From contig CAIWXY010000197.1 in NCBI GenBank assembly GCA_903916775.1, forward strand, positions 1 through 5,447: DNA of 5,447 nucleotides, written 5' to 3'. The number at the start of each line of letters is the position of its first letter. Within the stretch, counting starts at the first letter, position 1. This DNA is from an uncultured Actinomycetes bacterium. Its GTDB lineage: Bacteria > Actinomycetota > Actinomycetes > Nanopelagicales > Nanopelagicaceae. The notes under the pieces were generated by a model that saw nothing but the letters and a program-made list of their open reading frames with translations, searched no databases and was not told where the DNA came from. Shown piece by piece: positions 1-5,447 of this stretch. A program made the position numbers and the translations under genes.

Positions 1-2538
1 CAGCTCGTTCCGCTTGCCGCTAAGCATGTTGAGAGAAGCAATAGTGAGGCCTACTTAAAAAGTTCCGAAGAGATGAGGTGGGTTGCCGATGAGATTGCGC
101 GAGTCGCTGGTGAGAGAAACGGAAATCGCTTACTCGCAGATACCTATGACCTAGCAGAGCGAGTGCGGTTATCGCCAAGGCGCGATATTGGCTTAGGGGG
201 GATTCATCTTCCGCACGTTGCAGATCGCAGCGAGCTCACTCGACGCACCAAAGGAGCGCTTTGCCGATATACCGGTGAGCTATCTGTGGCGGCAGCATCC
301 CGCCTTGATGAAGAGTTAGCGACCGTAACTTCACTTGGTTTTGAGTCGTATTTTCTTACCGTCGCAGATGTCGCAGATATGGCGCGCATGCGTGGAATCA
401 GAGTTGCGGCAAGAGGTAGCGGTGCAGGCTCGCTTATCTGTTATCTCTTAGGAATATCAGGAGTAGAGCCAATAAGCCATGGGCTTCTTATGGAACGTTT
501 CTGCTCGACTCTGCGAGCTGAGTTGCCAGATATTGATATTGACGTGGAGTCCGATAGGCGCCTTGAAATTTACGATGCAGTCTTTGCGCGTTATGGATTT
601 AGTGGTAGCTACACCGCTGGCGCCAATACCTCGTGCGCAACGGTGGCGATGGTCGAGCGTTATCGCTCGCGACATGCAATTCGTGATGTTGGGGCAGCGC
701 TGGGAGTCTCACCTATGGAGATCGACATGTTGGCCAAATCTCGTTCCCATATGCGCAAGAAGATAGATACACCAATTCTCAAAACAGTTATGCAGTTAGC
801 CAAAAGACTTTATGGTCTACCGCGCAACCTTGCTATGCATCCGTGCGCTGTCGTTCTCTCCGACTCAAAACTCTTGGACTATGCACCGATGGATATCAAT
901 GCCAGCGGATATCCAATGCTCACTTTCGATAAAGATGATGTAGAGGCAATCGGCCTACTTAAGCTAGACATTCTCGGCGTGCGTATGCAATCAGCGATGA
1001 GTTATGCGCTACGAGAGATAGAGCGAGTCGATCAGCAGCAGGTTGATATTGACTCAATAGCGCTCGATGATCCAGCAACTTTTGATCTCATTAAATCCAC
1101 AAAGACTATTGGAGTCTTTCAGATTGAAAGTCCGGGGCAACGCGAACTTATAGGCAAGTTTGCACCAGATACATTTAATGATCTGATTATCGATATCTCA
1201 CTCTTTAGACCGGGTCCAGTTAAGAGCGACATGATTCGACCCTTTTTAAATGCGCGCCAAGGATATTCGCCGCGGAATCTGATCCATCCAGATCTCCACG
1301 ATGTTTTGCGCGAGACAGAGGGTGTGGTTGTCTTCCATGAGCAAGTTATTCGCATCATCTCGATTATCACCGGAGTTACTCTGGCCGAAGGCGATGAGAG
1401 GCGCAGGCAGATGTCAACGCCAGAAGGCAGTGCGCAGATGCGCGAATGGTTCTATTCGGCGGCATCTGCACGTGGGTATGCACCTGCGTTGATCTCCGAA
1501 CTTTGGGATATTTTGCACGCCTTCGCATCCTTTGGATTTTGTAAGGCCCATGCTGCAGCTTTTGCGCTCCCTACATATCAATCTGCATGGCTAAAGAGCC
1601 ACCACACCGCTGCGTTTGTAGCTGGGTTGCTGACCCATGATCCCGGCATGTACCCCAAGCGTTTAATACTCGATGACGCTAGACAGTCTGGAGTAGGAAT
1701 TGCTCCTATCGATATCAATCGCTCCGATAGTAGCTACCGGGTAGAGAAGGTCGATGGCCGTTATCAGATCAGAATGGCGTTATCGGATATCCAGGGAATC
1801 GATGATGCACAGATACAGAGCATCATTTCAGGAAGGCCTTATAGCGATATTGCAGATTTTATTTATCGCTCATCGGTAAGTAGGCCAACAGCAGAGGCGC
1901 TAGTAATGCTTGGCGCATTTGATGATCTTCACTCACTGCAGATATCAGGTCTCAATCGACGCGATCTCTTGCTTCATCTGCAGGATATTTATTCACTCAA
2001 CTCTCACAAGCGCTCGGCGCAGAGCTCGGGTCAGATGTCACTTGCGCTTACCGCCGTACCGCTAACTCCTAGCGGATTACCCGATATCTCATTATCGGAT
2101 GTTGTTGAGAACGAGTTAGCTATTACTGGAATGGATATTTCGACTCATATGCTCAGCTTCTATGGTGATTTTCTCAATCACATTGGAGCAATACGTTCAT
2201 CTGATCTTATTAACCAACGTTCGGGAGCCAGTGTTCTCGTAGCTGGTGTTAAAGTCGCACTCCAGATGCCACCTATTCGTTCTGGTAAGCGCGTCATCTT
2301 CATTACGCTTGATGATGGATATGGATGTAATGACATTACATTCTTTGAAGATGCTCAAGATCAGCACGATCAATTAATCTTTCATTCATCTCTCCTTCTC
2401 GTGAGGGGAGTGGTGAGGCGTACTGGCCCAAAGGGAATCTCTTTGCGAGCAACACAGGCCTGGGAACTCCCTGACTCTTATAAAAAATGGCGTAATCTGC
2501 AGGTTTATGGGGTCGCCGCAGGAGTCTTGGATGTCTGA
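1..2538 (+). CDS. dnaE2: Error-prone DNA polymerase III alpha subunit (DnaE2/ImuC-type), 5'-truncated by window edge
   Basis: C-family replicative-type polymerase that extends DNA past lesions during damage tolerance. The frame is open from base 1. The 24 codons before the first in-window ATG (73) still read like the end of a PHP domain (AAKHVERSN, YLKSSEEM), so that ATG is internal and the true start lies upstream. There are 845 residues here, and about 220 N-terminal residues are missing. Numbering from base 1: RGSGAGS at 138-144; catalytic pair in PDIDID (D179, D181); third catalytic aspartate in GLLKLDILG (D323); the conserved FASFGFCKAHAAAFA segment; helix-hairpin-helix region around 'IQGID'; hexapeptide QMSLAL at 678-683, resembling a beta-clamp-binding motif; C-terminal OB fold (about 741-825) with RSGKRVIFITLDD. 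The PDIDID-V, IRDVGAALG and OB-fold signatures resemble DnaE2 more than housekeeping DnaE1. The residue after the DxD pair is Val where Phe is usual. Family certain; DnaE2 subtype likely. Confidence 0.88.
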   Translation, partial: QLVPLAAKHVERSNSEAYLKSSEEMRWVADEIARVAGERNGNRLLADTYDLAERVRLSPRRDIGLGGIHLPHVADRSELTRRTKGALCRYTGELSVAAASRLDEELATVTSLGFESYFLTVADVADMARMRGIRVAARGSGAGSLICYLLGISGVEPISHGLLMERFCSTLRAELPDIDIDVESDRRLEIYDAVFARYGFSGSYTAGANTSCATVAMVERYRSRHAIRDVGAALGVSPMEIDMLAKSRSHMRKKIDTPILKTVMQLAKRLYGLPRNLAMHPCAVVLSDSKLLDYAPMDINASGYPMLTFDKDDVEAIGLLKLDILGVRMQSAMSYALREIERVDQQQVDIDSIALDDPATFDLIKSTKTIGVFQIESPGQRELIGKFAPDTFNDLIIDISLFRPGPVKSDMIRPFLNARQGYSPRNLIHPDLHDVLRETEGVVVFHEQVIRIISIITGVTLAEGDERRRQMSTPEGSAQMREWFYSAASARGYAPALISELWDILHAFASFGFCKAHAAAFALPTYQSAWLKSHHTAAFVAGLLTHDPGMYPKRLILDDARQSGVGIAPIDINRSDSSYRVEKVDGRYQIRMALSDIQGIDDAQIQSIISGRPYSDIADFIYRSSVSRPTAEALVMLGAFDDLHSLQISGLNRRDLLLHLQDIYSLNSHKRSAQSSGQMSLALTAVPLTPSGLPDISLSDVVENELAITGMDISTHMLSFYGDFLNHIGAIRSSDLINQRSGASVLVAGVKVALQMPPIRSGKRVIFITLDDGYGCNDITFFEDAQDQHDQLIFHSSLLLVRGVVRRTGPKGISLRATQAWELPDSYKKWRNLQVYGVAAGVLDV
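2520..2524 (+). promoter_or_regulatory. Ribosome binding site of dinB (inside the dnaE2 end)
   Basis: AGGAG six bases before ATG 2531 and located in the last codons of dnaE2. It decides the dinB start in favour of 2531 over 2507, and supports translational coupling across the 8-base overlap. Confidence 0.8.
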
Positions 2539-3730
2539 GAACTCAACTATTTTGCATATTGATATGGATGCATTCTTTGCATCCGTGGAAGAGCGAGACG
2601 ATCCAACATTGCAAGGCAAAGCAGTAGTAGTCGGTGGCGGATCGCGCGGAGTAGTTCTCTCGGCCAACTACCAAGCGCGCAAATTCGGTATTCGTGCAGC
2701 GATGCCAGTTGGCCAAGCCCAGCGCATGGCGCCGCATGCAATCTTTGTTCCACCACACCATTCGCGATACAGAGAAGTATCAGAAGTAGTGATGGAGATA
2801 TTCGCACGCTACACACCGCTTGTCGAACCCATTTCGCTTGATGAAGCTTTCCTTGATGTCACTGGGTCAAAGCGACTACTTGGTAGTGGTCGCGAAATTG
2901 GAGAGAAGATTCGAGCTGAAGTCTTTAAGTCAGAGAAAATCACATGCTCTGTCGGAATAGCTTCAACAAAATTTATTGCAAAATTAGCATCCGATCATTG
3001 CAAGCCAAATGGTCTGCTTGAAGTTGATCCCGAGAAGGTTATTGATTTCTTGCACCCTCTTCCCGTCAAAGCGATATGGGGGGTGGGGCCAAAAACAAAT
3101 GAAGAGCTGGCGCGGTTGGGTTTGCGAACAATTGCAGATATCGCACATACGCCACGCCAGACGCTCATTCGTGCACTGGGTGAATCAACCGGAGTGCATC
3201 TCTATGAACTTGCATGGGGACGCGATTACAGAGCCGTTACTCCAGATGAACCAGACAAGAGCATTAGCGCAGCAGAGACCTTCCCTTACGATCTAGAAGA
3301 TCAAGAGGCGATCTTGCGTGAGCTATTGAGTCTGACAGAGAAAGCGACTGCGAGGCTGCGTGCACGAAAAATGTCTGCACAGACAATCTCAATCAAAGTT
3401 CGCTTCGCAGATTTCAAAACAATTTCTCGCTCCAAAACGGTTCCATTGCCAATTGATGGGCTGCAAGATTGCTACGAGGTTGCTAAGAAGTTGTACGAAG
3501 GGCTGAGATTGGATCGAGCTCGAATCCGCCTTATCGGAATCGGCTTAGAAGGGCTGGTGGATGCCGACGGTGTTCCCATGCAGATGCTCTTGGGGGAGCG
3601 CGATCGGGGCTGGCGCGAGGCGACTGCTGCTCTGGATCAAGCAAGTGCCCGATTTGGCAGCGGAAGCGTGCGTCCCGCCCGCCTACTATCGGCTCGCCCG
3701 CAGACTCCTGCTTCCGAGGAGGCCGAATAG
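2531..3730 (+). CDS. dinB: DNA polymerase IV (Y-family translesion polymerase DinB)
   Basis: Y-family polymerase that copies damaged templates and lacks proofreading; 399 residues. Start set at ATG 2531 rather than the in-frame ATG 2507: 2531 has an AGGAG six bases upstream and gives MSENSTILHIDMDAFF, the standard DinB N-terminus. Palm/fingers: metal ligand D11, steric-gate position F16 in DMDAFF, NYQARKFG (Y47, R50), catalytic LDEAFLDV (D104, E105). Helix-hairpin-helix near A181-K188 (AIWGVGPK). Little finger about 243-345. Tail contains QMLLG (Q351), a possible beta-clamp contact, then a W-rich/RFG helix (WREATAALDQASARFG) often seen in actinobacterial DinB. All catalytic acids are present, so this is a true polymerase and not the inactive ImuB. 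The first 8 bases overlap the end of dnaE2, implying one transcript and coupled translation. Damage-inducible control is likely from the family, but the operon promoter is outside the window. Confidence 0.97.
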   Translation: MSENSTILHIDMDAFFASVEERDDPTLQGKAVVVGGGSRGVVLSANYQARKFGIRAAMPVGQAQRMAPHAIFVPPHHSRYREVSEVVMEIFARYTPLVEPISLDEAFLDVTGSKRLLGSGREIGEKIRAEVFKSEKITCSVGIASTKFIAKLASDHCKPNGLLEVDPEKVIDFLHPLPVKAIWGVGPKTNEELARLGLRTIADIAHTPRQTLIRALGESTGVHLYELAWGRDYRAVTPDEPDKSISAAETFPYDLEDQEAILRELLSLTEKATARLRARKMSAQTISIKVRFADFKTISRSKTVPLPIDGLQDCYEVAKKLYEGLRLDRARIRLIGIGLEGLVDADGVPMQMLLGERDRGWREATAALDQASARFGSGSVRPARLLSARPQTPASEEAE

Positions 3731-3820
3731 GGCAGGTGTGAGGTAATTCTGAAGGAAGCACGGCGCTTTCACAGGAGATTGGGATAGCGACGCCCAAGGC
3801 AGATGCTCTATCCTGTTGGT
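3731..3820 (+). other. dinB-DUF3040 intergenic gap
   Basis: 90 bases between the dinB TAG and the chosen DUF3040 start. I see no stem followed by a T-run, so read-through from dnaE2-dinB is possible. An AGGAG at 3772-3776 is too far (more than 25 bases) from either ATG 3803 or ATG 3821 to serve as a ribosome binding site. The only regulatory candidate is the -10-like hexamer at 3809-3814. Confidence 0.5.
3809..3814 (+). promoter_or_regulatory. Candidate -10 box for a leaderless DUF3040 transcript
   Basis: TATCCT fits the loose actinobacterial TANNNT -10 pattern. It ends six bases before ATG 3821, so transcription would begin at or next to the start codon. No convincing -35 is seen at normal spacing (AGCGAC or TAGCGA at 3785-3791). 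Support comes mainly from the position and from the lack of a Shine-Dalgarno sequence. Confidence 0.35.
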
Positions 3821-4168
3821 ATGCCTCTATCAGACCACGAACGCAAAATGCTTGCGGAGATGGAAGCTGCATTCGAGCAGGATGATCCCCGTCTAGTTTC
3901 GACTCTTACTGGCAAGGCTCGCACCCGAAAAGGCAGCCGCATGCTCCTTGGCCTCCTGCTTATCCTTGGTGGAATGGTCCTTCTTTTTGGCGGATTAATA
4001 GCGAAAATCATTGCTGTTGGCCTACTTGGCTTTGTCATTGCTCTCGTGGGACTTTTCCTTGTGGTCACTAACTTCAGTCTCCCAACGTTTGCGCCGAAAA
4101 ATAAGGCCAAAAAGCCATCGTGGAGCGATCGCCTCGAAGGACGTTGGGACCGCCGCAACTTCAATTAG
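3821..4168 (+). CDS. DUF3040 family small membrane protein
   Basis: Function unknown; an actinobacterial family of short two-helix membrane proteins. This one has 115 residues. The start was moved from ATG 3803 to ATG 3821 because the family begins MPLS-(D/E)-HE and this start gives MPLSDHERKMLAEME; the six extra upstream residues (MLYPVG) do not fit. Soluble N-terminal part (1-40) with DDPRLVSTL, a recurring family segment. Two hydrophobic stretches follow at about 41-60 and 63-83, separated by a single lysine, giving a tight hairpin in the membrane. The tail (90-115) is basic with a terminal RWDRR, so both termini are probably cytoplasmic by the positive-inside rule (inference). No Shine-Dalgarno sequence precedes the start; see the leaderless promoter candidate. 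It sits between dinB and mraZ, an arrangement I recall from other actinobacteria. A strong terminator 43 bases after the stop separates it from mraZ. Confidence 0.92.
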   Translation: MPLSDHERKMLAEMEAAFEQDDPRLVSTLTGKARTRKGSRMLLGLLLILGGMVLLFGGLIAKIIAVGLLGFVIALVGLFLVVTNFSLPTFAPKNKAKKPSWSDRLEGRWDRRNFN

Positions 4169-4210
4169 CTCATCCCTGTGGTGAGGTATTGCCACATATG
4201 TCATTCAGAT

Positions 4211-4235
4211 AAGGCCCTGTAAGGGTCTTTTTTTT
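4211..4235 (+). terminator. Rho-independent terminator after DUF3040
   Basis: Stem AAGGCCCT / AGGGTCTT with a GTA loop: 8 pairs including one G-U, the last two A-T pairs using the start of the T-run. Eight consecutive T follow at 4228-4235. It ends the dnaE2-dinB-DUF3040 block and insulates the mraZ promoter region. Confidence 0.9.
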
Positions 4236-4263
4236 ATGCCTAAAACCACCTCTCGGAACCCAG

Positions 4264-4341
4264 AAAGTGGCGCGCCCTGCCCAAAACAGGAAAGAAAGTG
4301 GGCGTAGATGGTTGAAAGTGGAGAAAAAGGGAGTAAAGTGG
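4264..4341 (+). promoter_or_regulatory. MraZ operator: four AAAGTGG boxes with helical spacing
   Basis: Exact AAAGTGG at 4264-4270, 4295-4301, 4315-4321 and 4335-4341. The last three are exactly 20 bp apart. Weaker copies fall halfway: TAGATGG at 4305-4311 (4 of 7) and AAAAGGG at 4325-4331 (5 of 7). AAACAGG at 4284-4290 is another partial copy. The result is a 10-bp period from 4295 to 4341, i.e. all boxes on one DNA face. Known MraZ proteins bind direct repeats upstream of their own gene: TGGG-type repeats with 10-bp period in E. coli, AAAGTG-type boxes in mollicutes. MraZ is a ring-shaped oligomer that can contact several boxes at once. The assignment to MraZ is by analogy. Confidence 0.8.
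4312..4339 (+). promoter_or_regulatory. Putative mraZ promoter (dcw cluster promoter)
   Basis: TTGAAA (4312-4317) and TAAAGT (4334-4339) with a 16-base spacer resemble a sigma-70/SigA-type promoter. Predicted start of transcription is about 4346, giving a leader of about 57 bases before mraZ. The -35 shares bases with the third AAAGTGG box and the -10 with the fourth, so a repressor on the boxes would block RNA polymerase. Confidence 0.6.
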
Positions 4342-4391
4342 GGTTTATCGCACAGTTCGGGGGAATTGAGCGTGAAAGAACGAAGAAAAAG

Positions 4392-4396
4392 GGGAG
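4392..4396 (+). promoter_or_regulatory. Ribosome binding site of mraZ
   Basis: GGGAG within a purine-rich run (AAAAAGGGGAG), six bases before ATG 4403. It fixes the mraZ start. Confidence 0.85.
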
Positions 4397-4402
4397 AAGC
4401 TC

Positions 4403-4834
4403 ATGTTTCTGGGCACTCACGAGCCAAAGCTCGACGAGAAGGGTCGCTTGATCCTGCCTGCCCGATTCCGTGAAGAACTCGCCGAGGGTCTTGTTATTAC
4501 TAAAGGCCAGGAGCGCTGCCTCTACGTATTTCCCATCGCAGAATTCACAACCATTACAGAGCGACTTCGCCAAGCGCCAGTCACTGAAAAAGCAGCGCGC
4601 GATTACATGCGTGTGATGTTTGCCGGTGCTCACGATGAAGTCCCAGATAAGCAAGGTCGCGTCACTATCCCAGGCGCCCTTCGCACATATGCAACTCTGG
4701 AAAAAGAGTGTGTAGTCATTGGCGCAAATACGCGTTTAGAAATTTGGGATGCGCAGGCATGGAGTGCGTATCTGGAAGATCGCGAAAAGGGATTTGCCGA
4801 TGTTTCTACGGAGGTGTTGCCAGGTCTCTTTTAA
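4403..4834 (+). CDS. mraZ: Transcriptional regulator MraZ (division/cell wall cluster regulator)
   Basis: DNA-binding regulator usually encoded first in the dcw cluster, where in studied bacteria it represses its own promoter. 143 residues, the normal length. It has two tandem SpoVT-AbrB-type halves, each with the family DxxxR motif. In the first half this is D11-R15 within KLDEKGRLILPARFRE; in the second it is D82-R86 within PDKQGRVTIPGALR. The start MFLGTHEPKLDEKGR is the classic MraZ N-terminus and has a good ribosome binding site. Upstream lies an array of direct repeats overlapping the promoter, which is its likely target. Downstream is rsmH after a structured gap of 185 bases, longer than usual for co-transcribed neighbours. 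It ends with TAA at 4832-4834. Confidence 0.98.
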   Translation: MFLGTHEPKLDEKGRLILPARFREELAEGLVITKGQERCLYVFPIAEFTTITERLRQAPVTEKAARDYMRVMFAGAHDEVPDKQGRVTIPGALRTYATLEKECVVIGANTRLEIWDAQAWSAYLEDREKGFADVSTEVLPGLF

Positions 4835-4851
4835 GAGATTGTAAAAAAAAC

Positions 4852-4948
4852 TTCTTTAGGTAGGCCACCGCCGACTTCATAAACGACGCCTCTTCCCCGG
4901 CGCCGTTTCCCCCAAGATCCGTCGGTCGGCGGTGACCTCTCTAAAGAA
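4852..4948 (+). promoter_or_regulatory. Structured RNA leader upstream of rsmH (resembles actinobacterial mraW RNA motif)
   Basis: Two nested hairpins fill the mraZ-rsmH gap. Outer stem: 4852-4875 pairs with 4925-4948, 24 positions with 21 Watson-Crick pairs, one G-U and two mismatches, built around TTCTTTAG/CTAAAGAA and CACCGCCGAC/GTCGGCGGTG. Inner stem: 4881-4890 pairs with 4899-4908 (9 of 10), closing an 8-base loop TCTTCCCC at 4891-4898. No T-run follows, so it is not a simple intrinsic terminator. From memory, a comparative-genomics motif called mraW RNA sits at this place in actinobacteria and has a conserved C-rich CUUCCCC loop. The match to that family is likely but was not run. The loop is complementary to the rsmH Shine-Dalgarno region, suggesting translational control (inference). 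Confidence 0.78.
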
Positions 4949-5007
4949 ACGTACAGTCATAAACAGCTAGTACAAAAGTGAATCGCTCGTTAAATAAATA
5001 ATCAGAA

Positions 5008-5013
5008 AGGGGA
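5008..5013 (+). promoter_or_regulatory. Ribosome binding site of rsmH
   Basis: AGGGGA six bases before ATG 5020, in the run AAAGGGGAAGA. It fixes the start. Bases 5009-5016 are the exact reverse complement of the leader loop 4891-4898. Confidence 0.88.
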
Positions 5014-5019
5014 AGATAG

Positions 5020-5447
5020 ATGAACGCAGTACATATTCCAGTTGCTCTCGATCGCTGCATCGATCTGCTTACCCCTGCAATTGAGTTTTCATTGATGAAC
5101 AATCCGCAAACGATTGTCATTGATGCAACTTTGGGTCTTGGCGGGCACACACGTGCATTGCTCGCCAAGTTCCCAACAATCCGCGTCATTGGAATTGATC
5201 GCGATGAACATGCAATCGCAGTGGCAAAAGTTAATGTCGCTCCGTTTGGCGATCGACTCACGATTGTTCACACGACATACGATCAGATTGCTGAAATATT
5301 AGAAGAGCAAGGCATTAGCGAAGTTGCTGGAATCCTCTTTGATCTTGGCGTCTCATCGATGCAGCTAGACGAGGCAGAACGAGGCTTTGCATATTCGCAG
5401 GATGCACCTCTTGATATGCGTATGGATCAGAGCCAAGAACTCACCGC
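5020..5447 (+). CDS. rsmH: 16S rRNA (cytosine(1402)-N(4))-methyltransferase RsmH (MraW), 3'-truncated by window edge
   Basis: SAM-dependent methyltransferase that adds the N4-methyl group to C1402 of 16S rRNA in the decoding centre; cytoplasmic, and the conserved second gene of many dcw clusters. The first 142 codons of a protein usually a little over 300 residues long are present. Visible motifs: start MNAVHIPVALDR (the HxPV of the family), SAM-binding motif I DATLGLGGHT (35-44), acidic motif GIDRD (58-62), ILFDLGVSSMQLD (105-117) and RGFAYSQDAPLDMRMD (121-136). All are intact, with no frameshift. ATG 5020 is chosen for its strong ribosome binding site and the family N-terminus. Expression is probably influenced by the hairpin leader upstream and by MraZ if transcription reads through from mraZ. 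Confidence 0.98.
   Translation, partial: MNAVHIPVALDRCIDLLTPAIEFSLMNNPQTIVIDATLGLGGHTRALLAKFPTIRVIGIDRDEHAIAVAKVNVAPFGDRLTIVHTTYDQIAEILEEQGISEVAGILFDLGVSSMQLDEAERGFAYSQDAPLDMRMDQSQELT

Noticed and set aside
73..75. ATG 73 as the start of the DnaE2 gene
   Set aside because: The frame is open to base 1 and the 24 preceding codons read as polymerase sequence; starting here would delete nearly the whole PHP domain.
654..669. Perfect inverted repeat CGAGCG-TTAT-CGCTCG
   Set aside because: It is inside dnaE2 coding sequence, and its spacing does not fit the mycobacterial LexA-box pattern (TCGAAC-N4-GTTCGA); probably codon coincidence.
2507..2530. Upstream in-frame ATG for dinB
   Set aside because: ATG 2531 has a better-placed AGGAG and gives the usual DinB N-terminus; the 8 extra residues have no family support.
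3803..3820. ATG 3803 as DUF3040 start
   Set aside because: It adds MLYPVG ahead of the conserved MPLSDHE start and has no ribosome binding site.
4267..4473. 68-codon plus-strand frame through the mraZ operator
   Set aside because: It runs through the repeat boxes and overlaps mraZ in another frame; the composition simply reflects the boxes.
4205..4654. 149-codon open frame on the minus strand across the mraZ promoter and mraZ
   Set aside because: It covers the terminator, operator and half of mraZ antisense, shows no recognisable motif, and is best explained as a shadow frame.
4817..4847. Possible promoter for rsmH at the mraZ end (TTGCCA, then TAAAAA)
   Set aside because: The spacing is off (19 bases) and the -10 lacks its final T; not good enough to call, although the long gap leaves a separate transcript possible.
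4949..4974. Imperfect GTACAG/CTAGTAC inverted repeat after the leader
   Set aside because: Only about six pairs with a bulge; too weak to call a structure.
1..5447. tRNA/rRNA genes, CRISPR arrays, insertion sequences or prophage genes
   Set aside because: None seen on either strand; the window is filled by ordinary housekeeping and repair genes and their control regions.

Overview
The window looks like chromosomal DNA from a member of the Actinobacteria (Actinomycetota). The DUF3040 membrane protein is essentially an actinobacterial family. The mraZ-rsmH junction carries a structured leader that resembles the actinobacterial mraW RNA motif. The base composition, judged by eye and not computed, is much less GC-rich than in Streptomyces or Mycobacterium. 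This would suit a small-genome freshwater or marine lineage such as the acI/Nanopelagicales group, but that placement is an inference.

All genes lie on the + strand, in two blocks. Block 1 (1-4235) holds DNA-damage-tolerance polymerases and a small membrane protein. It starts with the 3' four-fifths of an error-prone C-family polymerase gene (dnaE2, cut by the left edge). A complete DNA polymerase IV gene (dinB) follows, with its ATG inside the end of dnaE2, so the two are probably translationally coupled. After about 90 bases comes a DUF3040 gene with no Shine-Dalgarno sequence but a -10-like hexamer placed for a leaderless transcript. A strong intrinsic terminator (4211-4235) closes the block.

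Block 2 (4236-5447) is the start of the division and cell wall (dcw) cluster. It contains mraZ (complete) and rsmH (mraW, cut by the right edge). The region upstream of mraZ has four exact AAAGTGG boxes. Three of them are spaced exactly 20 bp apart, with degenerate copies halfway between, and they overlap a good sigma-70-type promoter. This is the expected layout for MraZ autorepression.

The 185-base mraZ-rsmH gap holds a 24-bp-arm hairpin enclosing a second hairpin whose loop reads UCUUCCCC. That loop is perfectly complementary to GGGGAAGA, the Shine-Dalgarno region of rsmH. The sequence therefore suggests two layers of control at the head of the dcw cluster: transcriptional by MraZ, and post-transcriptional by the leader. 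The leader and its loop-SD complementarity are the most interesting signals here.
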